Assembly (NCBI GenBank): GCA_026693065.1
Contig: JAPLNA010000231.1
Coordinates: 1-37,174 of the forward strand
Reading direction: 5' to 3'
Source: Planctomycetota bacterium
GTDB taxonomy: Bacteria > Planctomycetota > Phycisphaerae > SM23-33
DNA: 37,174 nt
Of this stretch, positions 1 to 8,120 are shown in pieces (within the stretch, counting starts at the first letter, position 1; each line of letters begins with the position of its first letter). The position numbers and the translations under genes were made by a program. The notes under the pieces are model-generated. The model did not search any database. It saw only the letters and a list, made by a program, of their open reading frames with translations, and was not told the DNA's origin.

Positions 1-88
1 CGGGCGTTGGGTTCGCTGTCAGCCACTTGGGGTTCCGTGGGTTTCTCTCGCCCTCTTAGACGCAACGGCGGGCGGATGGATCTACGAA

Positions 89-233
89 TCGTAGGAAAAT
101 AGTCCACGGATTACACGGATTACATGGATTGAACCGGGAGGAGACAAGAAAAAGAAAGAATGGCTCCCGCCTCTTCTTCATCTCAATCCGTGCAATCCGT
201 GTAATCTGTGGACTCACCTCTTTCTTCCTACGA
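89..233. repeat. Inverted repeat made of 9-nt tandem units
   Basis: The left arm (about 89-131) contains three tandem copies of a nonamer of the form CACGGATTA (105-113, 114-122, and 123-130 as CATGGATT). The right arm (181-233) contains the reverse-complement nonamers CAATCCGTG (184-192, 193-201) and TAATCTGTG (202-210). Outside these, TCGTAGGAA near 89-96 pairs with TTCCTACGA at 225-233, and AGTCCAC at 101-107 pairs with GTGGACT at 207-213. The whole could fold into a long imperfect hairpin with a purine-rich loop. The first 314 bases of the window hold no gene I can support; this repeat is the only structure I see in them. Confidence 0.75.
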
Positions 234-301
234 CCCGGCTGAAACGTTGCATTTCGATCGACCATCGGAGATAATGCCCGATCGGCTCAACCCCGTTTTC
301 C

Positions 302-317
302 AAGGAGTAACGACATG
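302..317 (+). promoter_or_regulatory. Shine-Dalgarno and original start codon of ahcY
   Basis: AAGGAG at 302-307 lies 7 bases before an ATG at 315-317, an ideal ribosome-binding arrangement. Translation from this ATG gives a short Lys/Ala-rich start (MAKAAKAKG...) and then stops after 18 codons. It is out of frame with the adenosylhomocysteinase reading frame that becomes recognisable at about 344. This is taken as the native translation signal of ahcY, separated from its coding frame by a small deletion or frameshift. Confidence 0.6.
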
Positions 318-358
318 GCCAAGGCCGCCAAGGCAAAGGGCAATTCGCCGAGCACGAG

Positions 359-1681
<1,323 letters not shown>

Positions 1682-1689
1682 CAAACACT

Positions 1690-1705
1690 CCCGCGCCCGG
1701 GCGGG
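1690..1705 (+). terminator. Weak GC hairpin after ahcY
   Basis: CCCGC at 1690-1694 can pair with GCGGG at 1701-1705 around a 6-base loop, nine bases after the ahcY stop. No T run follows, so an intrinsic terminator role is only a guess from position. Confidence 0.25.
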
Positions 1706-1714
1706 TTGACCAAG

Positions 1715-2131
1715 AAGGAAAAACCGCCGGCGGGGACACAAAATGAGAATGAAATCATCCGTTCGATTTCATTCTCATTTTGCTTTTGCGACGCCACCGG
1801 CGTCCGTGGTCGCCAAGGCGTCCCCATCTACCTCACACCACCTCGTGTCCCCGCCGACGGTTTTTCCGGTCGGGCGCGGGGGGGGTTTGGTAGCGATACC
1901 GAACGAGACGTTTAGCCCGCGACGGAACGTCGCGGCGTTTCTCCACCCCGCCCACCCAACTTCCCGCGACCTCCGACCGGGAAAAACTCCCGGCGGGGAC
2001 ACGAGGTATCGCGATCGCCTGCCGGTACGCCCCTGTACTCCGATCGTCACGTGGTCCCAGGAGGAAAAACAGAAACGAAATCGAGAAGATGATTTCGTTT
2101 CTGTTTTGTGTCCCCGCCGGGAGTTTTTCCC
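1715..2131. repeat. Nested palindromic repeat element (MITE/REP-like)
   Basis: The gene-free stretch 1682-2161 is almost filled by inverted repeats. A motif resembling GTGTCCCCGCCGG followed by GTTTTTCC occurs four times in alternating orientation: minus at 1715-1738, plus at 1845-1867, minus at 1979-2002, plus at 2108-2131. The outer copies each touch a perfect hairpin: CAAAATGAGAATGAAATC at 1739-1756 with its complement at 1765-1782 (8-base loop), and AAAACAGAAACGAAATC at 2066-2082 with its complement at 2091-2107 (8-base loop). The inner copies form a third inverted pair, 1841-1873 with 1973-2006. Thus the outer halves 1717-1756 and 2091-2130 are themselves inverted copies. A further 7-bp hairpin lies at 1917-1935. 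No transposase is present. Confidence 0.85.
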
Positions 2132-2161
2132 TGGCGCGCGAGTTCTTTCCCGGCGCGGGGG

Positions 2162-3706
2162 TTATTGCCCCGGCAACTTGAACATCGGTCCGCCGCCGCC
2201 TTCGAGGCCGCCCTTGAGGGGCGTCTTGCGTTTGCGCGCTGCCGCCGCGGGCGCGGCTTCTTCGGCCGCTCCGACCGTCGGGGGCAGCCCGGCGACGGCG
2301 GCCTGCTTGATCGAGAGTCCGATCCGCCGGCCCTCTTCGTCCACGCTGAGCACCTTCGCCTGGACCATCTTGCCCACCTGCACGGCGTCGGCGACCGTCC
2401 GCACGTGCTTGTCGGTCAGCTCGCTGATGTGCACCAGCCCCTCGACGCCGCCGGTCAGTTCGACGAACGCCCCGAAGTCGGCCAGTCGCGTCACCACGCC
2501 CTCGATGATCGAGTCCTTGGGCCACCGCACCGACGCCCCGGTCCACGGATCGTCGCCGGTCCGCTTGAGCGACAGGCTGATCCGCTTGGCGGGGAGGTCC
2601 ACCTTCATCACGCGGACCTTCACCACGTCGCCGACGTTCACCACCTCGCTCGGGTGCCCCACCCGCCGCTCGAATGTCAGTTCGCTCACGGGGATCAGCC
2701 CGTCGACGCCCTTGTCGAGCTCGACGAACACCCCGAAGTCCATCAGCCTGACCACCCGCCCGGCCACGACCGTGCCGGGCGCCCAGCGCCCCTCGGCCCC
2801 GACCCACGGGTCGGGCATCACCTGCTTGAGGCCCAGCGAGATCTTCTTCTCCTCGCGGTCGATCTTCAGGATCATCACGTTGACCTTCTGGCCCTCCGTG
2901 ACGGCCGAGTGAGGGTCTTCCACCCGGGCGTAGCTCATGTCGCGGACGTGCACCAGCCCGTCCACCCCGCCGATGTCCACGAAGGCCCCGTAGGGCATGA
3001 TGGACCGCACGACGCCGGGGAGGACCTGGCCCTCCTTGAGCGTCTCGAACATTTTCTCTTTGGAGGCCTCGGCCTCGGCGTCGAGCAGGTCGCGCCGCGA
3101 GAGCACCACGTTCTTCTCGCCCCGCTTGACCTCCGTCACCGTGCACCGCAGCACCTGCCCGACGTACGGGCTCAGGTCGTCCACCCCGAACCGCTCGACC
3201 TGGCTGATCGGCATGAACGCGCGAATGCCCTTCAGGTCCATCTCCAGCCCGCCCTTGTTGTGCCCCGTCACGCGCCCTTCGACGATCAGGCCTTCCTGCA
3301 GGTTCTCCCACGTCGCCGCCTGCACGGCGCCCTTGCGGGTGAGGATCAGCAGACCCTCCGACGGATCGTACCGCTCGACGGCGACCTCGATCACGTCGCC
3401 GACGGCCGGCACGTCTTCATCCTCGAACTGCGAGACGGTGATCCACCCCTCGACCGGGCCGCCCAGGCTCACGAAGATATCCTCGCCCTGCACGGCGATG
3501 ACGGTGCCCTTCCTGAGGTCCTGCCCGTCCATGCCCTGTTTTCCGGCGGCCCGTTTCCCGCCGCCGCGCGTGGGCGTCTCTGCCTCCAGCATGTCCTCGA
3601 CGCTCATCCCGCCCAGGGCCTCCTCCAACTCCCGCTGGAGGTCGGCATCCAACTCCGACCCGGACCGATGAACCTTCGCCTTCTCGCTGTTGTCTGCATC
3701 GCTCAT
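2162..3706 (-). CDS. S1 RNA-binding domain protein (ribosomal protein S1-like)
   Basis: A 514-residue protein with five consecutive S1 OB-fold repeats at about residues 64-125, 138-205, 224-294, 308-382 and 397-467. Repeats 3-5 show the classical pattern GxFVxxGG.xGLVHxSE (for example AFVDIGGVDGLVHVRDM and AFVELTGGVEGLVHISEL). Repeat 2 resembles the domain of S1 in which GRVTGHNKGGLEMDL precedes AFMPISQV. The N-terminal 60 residues are charged and the C-terminal tail after 468 is Ala/Lys/Gly-rich, both probably disordered. It is likely to act in the cytosol as a ribosomal S1-type protein binding mRNA leaders during initiation. The E. coli protein has six repeats, so this is a five-repeat version, and I leave the gene symbol blank. 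The start at 3706 is preceded on its strand by AAGGAAG at a good distance. It ends facing the palindromic element and converges with ahcY. Confidence 0.93.
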   Translation of the reverse strand: MSDADNSEKAKVHRSGSELDADLQRELEEALGGMSVEDMLEAETPTRGGGKRAAGKQGMDGQDLRKGTVIAVQGEDIFVSLGGPVEGWITVSQFEDEDVPAVGDVIEVAVERYDPSEGLLILTRKGAVQAATWENLQEGLIVEGRVTGHNKGGLEMDLKGIRAFMPISQVERFGVDDLSPYVGQVLRCTVTEVKRGEKNVVLSRRDLLDAEAEASKEKMFETLKEGQVLPGVVRSIMPYGAFVDIGGVDGLVHVRDMSYARVEDPHSAVTEGQKVNVMILKIDREEKKISLGLKQVMPDPWVGAEGRWAPGTVVAGRVVRLMDFGVFVELDKGVDGLIPVSELTFERRVGHPSEVVNVGDVVKVRVMKVDLPAKRISLSLKRTGDDPWTGASVRWPKDSIIEGVVTRLADFGAFVELTGGVEGLVHISELTDKHVRTVADAVQVGKMVQAKVLSVDEEGRRIGLSIKQAAVAGLPPTVGAAEEAAPAAAARKRKTPLKGGLEGGGGPMFKLPGQ

Positions 3707-3801
3707 GGATTCTTCCTTGCTTCGGGTAACCTGGACGGCGAATCATACCCGCCCTCGCCGCCTTGGGGAAGCCCAAAAGCTCATCGGCCGGACGGGAGAG
3801 C

Positions 3802-3840
3802 ATCGTTAATCGTGAATCGTGAATCGTGAACCGTGAACCA
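3802..3840. repeat. Heptanucleotide tandem repeat (ATCGTGA)
   Basis: Five in-phase 7-base units: ATCGTTA at 3802-3808, ATCGTGA at 3809-3815, 3816-3822 and 3823-3829, ACCGTGA at 3830-3836, then a partial unit. It lies in the roughly 290-base gap between the S1 gene and the HTH gene. The rest of that gap is C/T-rich and shows no gene. Confidence 0.85.
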
Positions 3841-3959
3841 TCCCCGGCCGATCAACTCCACTCCGTGAACTCCCAATCGCTTCCCTCACCCTCCCGCGTC
3901 CTTCAACTCTCTTTCTCATCCCGCGTTCCGTTTCCCTTCGCTCGCCTCCTGCCCCGCCC

Positions 3960-4058
3960 CGGTTCACTCCCGGTACACGCCCGGTTCACGGAACGTTCAC
4001 TCGCCGGTCACTGCCGGTTCACGCGAAGTGCACTCCGCGTTCACTTCCGGTTCACCCG
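3960..4058. repeat. Degenerate GGTTCAC tandem repeats
   Basis: Imperfect repeats of CCGGTTCAC or related forms recur every 10-15 bases (for example around 3960, 3982, 3995, 4009, 4016, 4038 and 4049). The block covers the 3' end of the minus-strand HTH gene and continues beyond its stop, so the last 20 or so residues of that protein are encoded by repeat sequence. Confidence 0.6.
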
Positions 4059-4467
4059 CGCCGCGCTCGGGATTGCCCAACACCCCCAGGCCCGTCAGGT
4101 CGTCGCACTCCTGGGCCCACTCCGAGGGCAGGTCCCCCCGTCGCGGCCGGCCGACGATCGCCCAGCGTAGCACAAACTCCCGCGCCCGCCGGGCGGCCTC
4201 CCCTTCCCCCGTCAGCCCCAGCTCGATCTGCCGGCTGACCAGCCCCCTGGCGTACCGCGCCCCCAGCCGCCGGGCGTCGCTCATCAGCCCGTTCTCGGCG
4301 TCCCACATCCTCCTCTGCAAGTCCGGCCGTCGCAGCCCGCACGAGATCTTCTTCACCAGAGACTCGCTGACGCCCAGCATCTCGGCGATCTGCGCGTGCG
4401 TATGCCGCTTCTCCACGATCAACTCCACCAGCCGCTCGTCATCGTACCTGTGCTTCATTCCAACCAT
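3997..4467 (-). CDS. Helix-turn-helix protein, function unknown
   Basis: A 156-residue protein whose start at 4467 is chosen because GGAGGTG lies directly upstream on this strand; the frame is open further upstream but only through repeat sequence. Residues about 5-50 form a helix-turn-helix of the homeodomain-like, resolvase or terminase-small-subunit kind: YDDERLVELIVEKR, then HAQIAEMLGVSESLVKKI, which reads as the HTH core. The middle is helical and Arg-rich. The tail (about PEVNAECTSREPAVTGE) is coded by the tandem repeats at 3960-4058 and is probably not functional. Candidates are a small phage-type terminase subunit, a transposase-associated DNA-binding protein or a regulator. No phage genes are adjacent. 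Tandem repeats lie on both sides, suggesting an isolated, perhaps decaying accessory gene. It is confident as a coding region, weak as to role. Confidence 0.6.
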   Translation of the reverse strand: MVGMKHRYDDERLVELIVEKRHTHAQIAEMLGVSESLVKKISCGLRRPDLQRRMWDAENGLMSDARRLGARYARGLVSRQIELGLTGEGEAARRAREFVLRWAIVGRPRRGDLPSEWAQECDDLTGLGVLGNPERGAGEPEVNAECTSREPAVTGE

Positions 4468-4512
4468 GGTTGCACCTCCGTTGTCAGTGGTAGCCCGGCA
4501 CGGCGTGCCGGA

Positions 4513-4589
4513 AGTAGCCGGTAGCCTGTAGCCAGTAGCCAGTTTCGGATAGCGTGAGTCGGGAATCGTGAGTCGTGAGTCGTGAGTCG
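4513..4589. repeat. Two heptanucleotide tandem repeats (AGTAGCC, TCGTGAG)
   Basis: Units AGTAGCC 4513-4519, GGTAGCC 4520-4526, TGTAGCC 4527-4533 and AGTAGCC 4534-4540 are followed 11 bases later by GCGTGAG 4552-4558, TCGGGAA 4559-4565 and three TCGTGAG units at 4566-4586. Both arrays have a strict 7-base period but different cores. The second is like the array at 3802-3836 on the other side of the HTH gene, and the first is like the one at 24843-24870. Confidence 0.85.
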
Positions 4590-4616
4590 GCAATTCCCCT
4601 GTCCCTCTTCAATCGG

Positions 4617-4657
4617 TCCGCCTTCGGCGGAGCAATTGGCAATCGGCGCGCCGATTT
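4617..4657. other. Two adjacent palindromes
   Basis: TCCGCC-TTC-GGCGGA forms a 6-bp hairpin near 4617-4631. A few bases on, AATCGGCGCGCCGATT (about 4640-4655) is a perfect 16-base palindrome followed by T-rich sequence. The second could work as a plus-strand terminator, but no plus-strand gene ends here, so its role is unclear. The interval 4468-5115 has no gene; besides these it contains the repeats and hairpins listed separately. Confidence 0.5.
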
Positions 4658-4752
4658 ATTTTCAGAATTTTTTCGCCTGCGCACTCGGAGAACTCGGAAC
4701 TCCGCCCCGACCACCCCTAACCCCTTGCCCCGCCATGGGTTGACAATGCAAT

Positions 4753-4773
4753 ACATCACCATATTAGTGATGT
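4753..4773. promoter_or_regulatory. Perfect dyad ACATCAC/GTGATGT
   Basis: ACATCAC and GTGATGT are separated by seven AT-rich bases (CATATTA) and followed by TTTTC. It may be an operator for a small DNA-binding protein or a weak hairpin terminator. It stands out as an AT-rich island in GC-rich sequence. There is no direct evidence for either role. Confidence 0.35.
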
Positions 4774-4790
4774 TTTCTCGGGGGGCATCA

Positions 4791-4823
4791 TGACCCAAAC
4801 GGGAATCGAACCCGTTGGGGTCA
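4791..4823 (-). other. tRNA minihelix-like hairpin (T arm plus acceptor)
   Basis: Read on the minus strand, TGACCCCAACGGG, then TTCGATT, then CCCGTTTGGGTCA forms a 13-bp stem with one mismatch and a 7-base loop. The loop fits the tRNA T-loop consensus TTCRANY and is closed by a G-C pair. The stem length equals an acceptor stem stacked on a T stem. The D and anticodon arms are absent: the 5' acceptor-like strand runs straight into the T stem, and no matching acceptor strand occurs in the 80 bases upstream. There is no CCA. It is best read as a tRNA-derived remnant or mimic, possibly an attachment-site scar beside the accessory island that starts about 300 bases on. Chance palindromy cannot be excluded. 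Confidence 0.4.
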
Positions 4824-4951
4824 CTCCGATTCGCGCCTCCGGGGCCGAGTGGCGTGGTTTTCGGCCGGCCGCAACCACGTTCCGCCGAAATAGGTAATCG
4901 TGCGAGGGGCCAAGGGGTGTGGCGGAACCTTCAGCCGGCTGCCGGGGCTCC

Positions 4952-5027
4952 TTGTGGTGCAGGCATCTTGCCTGCATTGCCTGCATCCCAGCCCCCTGCT
5001 CATGCAGGCCAGAGGCCCGCACCACAA
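4952..5027. repeat. Imperfect inverted repeat, 26-base arms
   Basis: TTGTGGTGCAGGCATCTTGC... (4952-4977) is matched by the reverse complement of 5002-5027 with about four mismatches, across a 24-base spacer. GCAGGC/GCCTGC also occurs internally, so each arm is itself partly palindromic. It resembles the short dispersed palindromes common in planctomycete genomes. It sits directly upstream of the restriction-modification island. Confidence 0.75.
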
Positions 5028-5115
5028 TACCTGCCAGAAACTTCTGCCAAAGCCCGCCAGGCCAAATGCCCGCAATGGCGTTGACGCTGGGGCGGGGTCA
5101 GGGTAGGCTTTGGGC

Positions 5116-6702
5116 ATGCCTACTCTCAACTGGATCGGCAAGGACGCCGTGGTGGACCACCACCGCCAGGTGCCGTATCACCTGCTGCGGTGCGACGAGA
5201 AACTCTCCGTGGGCGACCCGGGCAGCGGCAACCTCCTGGTGCAGGGCGACAACCTCCTCGCCCTCAAAGCCCTCCTGCCCTACTACGCCGGCCAGGTCAA
5301 GTGCATCTACATCGACCCGCCCTACAACACCGGCAACGAGAACTGGGTCTACAACGACAACGTCAACAGCCCCGAAATCAAGGCCTGGCTCGGTAAGGTC
5401 GTCGGCGGCGAGGCCGAAGACCTCTCCCGTCACGACAAGTGGCTCTGCATGATGTATCCGAGACTCTCCCTCCTGCGAGAAATGCTTTCCGAGGATGGCG
5501 TCTTCCTTTGCAGTATCGACGAGAATGAGCTTTACCCCTTGAAACTGATACTCGACGAACTGTTTGGCCGGCAAAGGTGCGTTGGCACAATTTGTTGGAA
5601 GATGCGGAATACAGATAATCGCGTGAAATCACGGCTTTCGACGGATCACGAGTATGTTCTCGTCTATTCCAAAGGCGGCCCCCTTGTGGGCAGGGTGATC
5701 GATAGGTCTGACTTCAAGAATCCCGACAATGATCCCCGTGGCCCCTACGTGACCGATCCTCTCACCGGAAAAGCGGCAACCGACGACAGGCCCAATCTCC
5801 ATTACAGAATCGAAAACCCGGCCACCGGGGATTCTTGGGAACCCGATCCGGCAAGAGGCTGGATCACCGATCAGGCCGGGTTCAACTCGCTGCTTTCCGA
5901 AAAGAGAGTCTGGTGGCCGCCGAATCCCAAAAGGGGCAAGCCCAGAAAGAAACGGTACCTTTCGGAAACGAGCGAGCGAATGCCAGTTTCTTCGTTTTGG
6001 ACGGAGATTCGTGGGCAAACAGGGGCCGATGAAGTTGACCAAATCCTTGGCGAACGGTTATTCGCCTTCCCCAAATCTTTGGACCTGATTACCCGACTTC
6101 TGGACATCGCTTGTCCGAAGGACGCCCTGATTCTTGACTCCTTCGCGGGTTCTGGAACAACCGCCCATGCCGCGATGGCCCTTAACCTTGCGGATGGCGG
6201 CACTCGTCGCGTGGTGTCGGTGGAGATGGACCCGCAGATTGCCGAGAACGTTACCGCAAAACGACTTCGCCGCGCACTCGAGGGGTATCAGGACCTGGAA
6301 GGCACGGAAGTGCCACCTATCGGCGGCGGATTCCGGTTCTGCCGGTTGTCGCATCCGATCTTCGATGAGAACGGCCAGATTCATCCCGAGGTACGGTTCG
6401 CCGACCTGGCGGCCCATGTCTTCTTCACCGAGACCGGCGAGCCCATCCCCAAGCGCCCAACCGGCAAGACCCCCCTCATCGGCGTCTGCAACGGCACGGC
6501 CTACTACCTCCTCTTCAACGGCGTCCTCGGCGACAAACGCCCTGACGGCGGAAACGTCCTGACGGCCCGCGTCCTCGAAGGGCTCCCCGCCCACGACGGG
6601 CCGAAGATCGTATATGGCGAAGGTACCCGGCTGGGCTCAGGACGCCTATCGCGGCAAGACATCGTTTTCAGGCAAGTCCCCTATGAAATAGAAACCCAGT
6701 GA
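5116..6702 (+). CDS. mod: Type III restriction-modification methyltransferase (Mod)
   Basis: Site-specific DNA adenine-N6 methyltransferase and specificity subunit of a Type III RM system, 528 residues. The catalytic motif IV is DPPYNTG at residues 67-73, and the AdoMet-binding motif I is DSFAGSGTTAH from residue 341. This order (IV, recognition domain, I) is the beta-class arrangement typical of Mod proteins. Between them, about residues 150-320 form the target-recognition region, whose base composition is clearly less GC-rich than both ends of the gene. I chose ATG 5116 over an in-frame TTG at 5110 because family members begin MPTLNWIGK. The upstream Shine-Dalgarno is weak. The next gene starts 18 bases after the stop, so the two are probably co-transcribed. 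The partner Res lies 2.8 kb downstream, beyond four inserted genes, which is not the usual adjacent mod-res layout. Confidence 0.93.
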   Translation: MPTLNWIGKDAVVDHHRQVPYHLLRCDEKLSVGDPGSGNLLVQGDNLLALKALLPYYAGQVKCIYIDPPYNTGNENWVYNDNVNSPEIKAWLGKVVGGEAEDLSRHDKWLCMMYPRLSLLREMLSEDGVFLCSIDENELYPLKLILDELFGRQRCVGTICWKMRNTDNRVKSRLSTDHEYVLVYSKGGPLVGRVIDRSDFKNPDNDPRGPYVTDPLTGKAATDDRPNLHYRIENPATGDSWEPDPARGWITDQAGFNSLLSEKRVWWPPNPKRGKPRKKRYLSETSERMPVSSFWTEIRGQTGADEVDQILGERLFAFPKSLDLITRLLDIACPKDALILDSFAGSGTTAHAAMALNLADGGTRRVVSVEMDPQIAENVTAKRLRRALEGYQDLEGTEVPPIGGGFRFCRLSHPIFDENGQIHPEVRFADLAAHVFFTETGEPIPKRPTGKTPLIGVCNGTAYYLLFNGVLGDKRPDGGNVLTARVLEGLPAHDGPKIVYGEGTRLGSGRLSRQDIVFRQVPYEIETQ

Positions 6703-6720
6703 ATCGGACGGGATAGACAG

Positions 6721-7758
6721 ATGGGTCAACCTAATGCTCCATGCGACCTTTGTGGTACGCCGTCCTTCTACCAAAACCCTTTCATGGCTCGGGAAGGATG
6801 CTTCGATAGCCTCGCCTTCTTTGTCTGTCCAAAGTGTGGGAAATACCTGATTGACTGGGAAACCAGGGAGGCGTTGCGTGAGGCGAAGAACGACATCCGG
6901 TTCCGGGTGTGTTCACTTATCCGAGAAAGGGTAATTAGGCACGGCCCCGGCCCTGTCGGCATCTTTAGTAGGGCAACTGTGCCTGGAGAGGACACAGTTC
7001 ACCGATTGCTTAAGACCTGGTGGCAGATAAACGAGTTGGCGTCCCAGTTCCCAAGGGCCACCGAAGTAATTGACCGCGCTTTGCTGAATCTCTCTCGAAA
7101 ACCAGACCACCCGATGGGCAGCGTTCATTACGAGGCCGCAGACATGCCCTATGTCTTGTTTTGCCCGGCAGAGTTCATGCGGGTGCAGCTTCGATGCATG
7201 AAGGATATGGGCCTGCTGCAGTTTGAGGAAACTGTCCCTCCGAACTCCATGTATATCACCTTGCTACCCAAAGGATGGGAGAAGGTTGAATCGCTGAACA
7301 GTATTGCCCGGGAGTCCAAGCAAGGATTCGTTGCCATGTGGTTCTCTCCCGAAATGGAGGGGTTCTTCAACCAGGGGATTGTGCCAGGGGTGAACGACGC
7401 AGGGTTTGAGTGCAAGAGGATCGATGGCGTTGAGCACATCAATAAGATCTGCGATGAAATCGTCGCCGAGATACGAAAGAGCCGGTTTGTTGTGGCCGAC
7501 TTCACGGCTGGGTGCTGCAAGAACTGCCCGGGATGCGAACACAACCAAAGTTGCCCGGATAAGGTTCGGGCGCGTGGTGGGGTTTATTTCGAAGCTGGGT
7601 TGGCGCTTGGGCTGGGGATTCCGGTTATCTGGACGATCCGAAAGGATCAGATTGACCAAGTTCACTTTGACACCCGGCAATACAACCACATTGTCTACGA
7701 AACGCCGGAAGAACTTCGGGAGAGGCTGAAGAATCGGATTGCCGCAACGATCCATTAA
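6721..7758 (+). CDS. Zinc-ribbon / nucleoside deoxyribosyltransferase-like protein
   Basis: A 345-residue protein. The N-terminus has two Cys-x2-Cys pairs (C8/C11, C36/C39), a zinc ribbon. Residues about 50-195 are a mixed-helical middle I do not recognise. Residues 201-345 look like the nucleoside 2-deoxyribosyltransferase/TIR-like Rossmann-type fold: GFVAMWF as first strand (202-208), FVVADFT (256-262), and GGVYFEAGLALGLGIPVI (287-303), in which E291 stands where family members carry the catalytic glutamate. An extra cysteine cluster (C265, C266, C269, C272, C278) is inserted between those two motifs. Such domains are predicted nucleotide- or NAD-processing effectors in prokaryotic immunity (established for relatives, inferred here). 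The position between mod and res suggests an effector or regulator tied to the RM system. Base composition is lower in GC than the flanks, as in the mod core, consistent with transfer. Confidence 0.8.
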   Translation: MGQPNAPCDLCGTPSFYQNPFMAREGCFDSLAFFVCPKCGKYLIDWETREALREAKNDIRFRVCSLIRERVIRHGPGPVGIFSRATVPGEDTVHRLLKTWWQINELASQFPRATEVIDRALLNLSRKPDHPMGSVHYEAADMPYVLFCPAEFMRVQLRCMKDMGLLQFEETVPPNSMYITLLPKGWEKVESLNSIARESKQGFVAMWFSPEMEGFFNQGIVPGVNDAGFECKRIDGVEHINKICDEIVAEIRKSRFVVADFTAGCCKNCPGCEHNQSCPDKVRARGGVYFEAGLALGLGIPVIWTIRKDQIDQVHFDTRQYNHIVYETPEELRERLKNRIAATIH

Positions 7759-7829
7759 ACAAGGCGGACACACCGTGTCAGAAGAATCCACGTTCCATGA
7801 CATCCCTTGCGGGATTAGAATGAGTTGAC
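7759..7829 (+). other. Intergenic hairpins before the DUF4258 gene
   Basis: GACAC-ACC-GTGTC (about 7769-7781) and ATCCC-TTGC-GGGAT (about 7802-7815) are two small perfect hairpins in the 71-base gap. They could form a weak terminator or an autoregulatory operator for the following toxin-antitoxin-like pair. Neither has a T run. Confidence 0.35.
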
Positions 7830-8120
7830 ATGGCCCAGTCACCGGTCCAACCCGAGGCGTTGCGGGCGGCGATCTTTTCGTCGCATGCGATGGAACAGAT
7901 GATCGAGCGGCAGATCGAGGCCGGACAGGTCCGGGCCGTGCTGGATACGCCGGAGGGCGTGCTGGAGGTGCGGCCTGGGCGCGTGGTAGCGCAGGGCGAG
8001 ATTGAGGCGGCCGGGCGGAAGTACCTGCTTCGCGTGTTCGTGGACATTGACCGGAAGCCCGCCGAGATCGTCACCGTGTACCGAACGAGCAAGATGGACA
8101 AATATCGGAGCCGAACATGA
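7830..8120 (+). CDS. DUF4258 domain protein (RelE/BrnT-like toxin candidate)
   Basis: A 96-residue protein. From about residue 16, [18 protein letters not shown] matches the start of DUF4258 (a His followed by an M-x-x-R helix). It continues with [22 protein letters not shown], and ends [12 protein letters not shown], which is close to the family's typical C-terminal VTVYKTSK. DUF4258 proteins are predicted small RNase-like toxins or relatives, usually next to a small partner gene. Here the stop codon overlaps the ATG of the DUF2283 gene by four bases, the coupling expected for a toxin-antitoxin pair. Function is inferred from family and neighbour only. Confidence 0.85.
   Translation: MAQSPVQPEALRAAIFSSHAMEQMIERQIEAGQVRAVLDTPEGVLEVRPGRVVAQGEIEAAGRKYLLRVFVDIDRKPAEIVTVYRTSKMDKYRSRT

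Noticed and set aside
214-314. Possible SAH-sensing riboswitch before ahcY
   Set aside because: SAH riboswitches are known upstream of ahcY in other bacteria, but I could not find the conserved core or pairing in this 100-base stretch.
3802-4589. CRISPR array
   Set aside because: The repeats are contiguous 7-base units without spacers, and no cas gene is present.
4780-4862. Complete tRNA gene on the minus strand
   Set aside because: Only the T arm and an acceptor-like extension are present; no D arm, anticodon arm or properly placed 5' acceptor strand.
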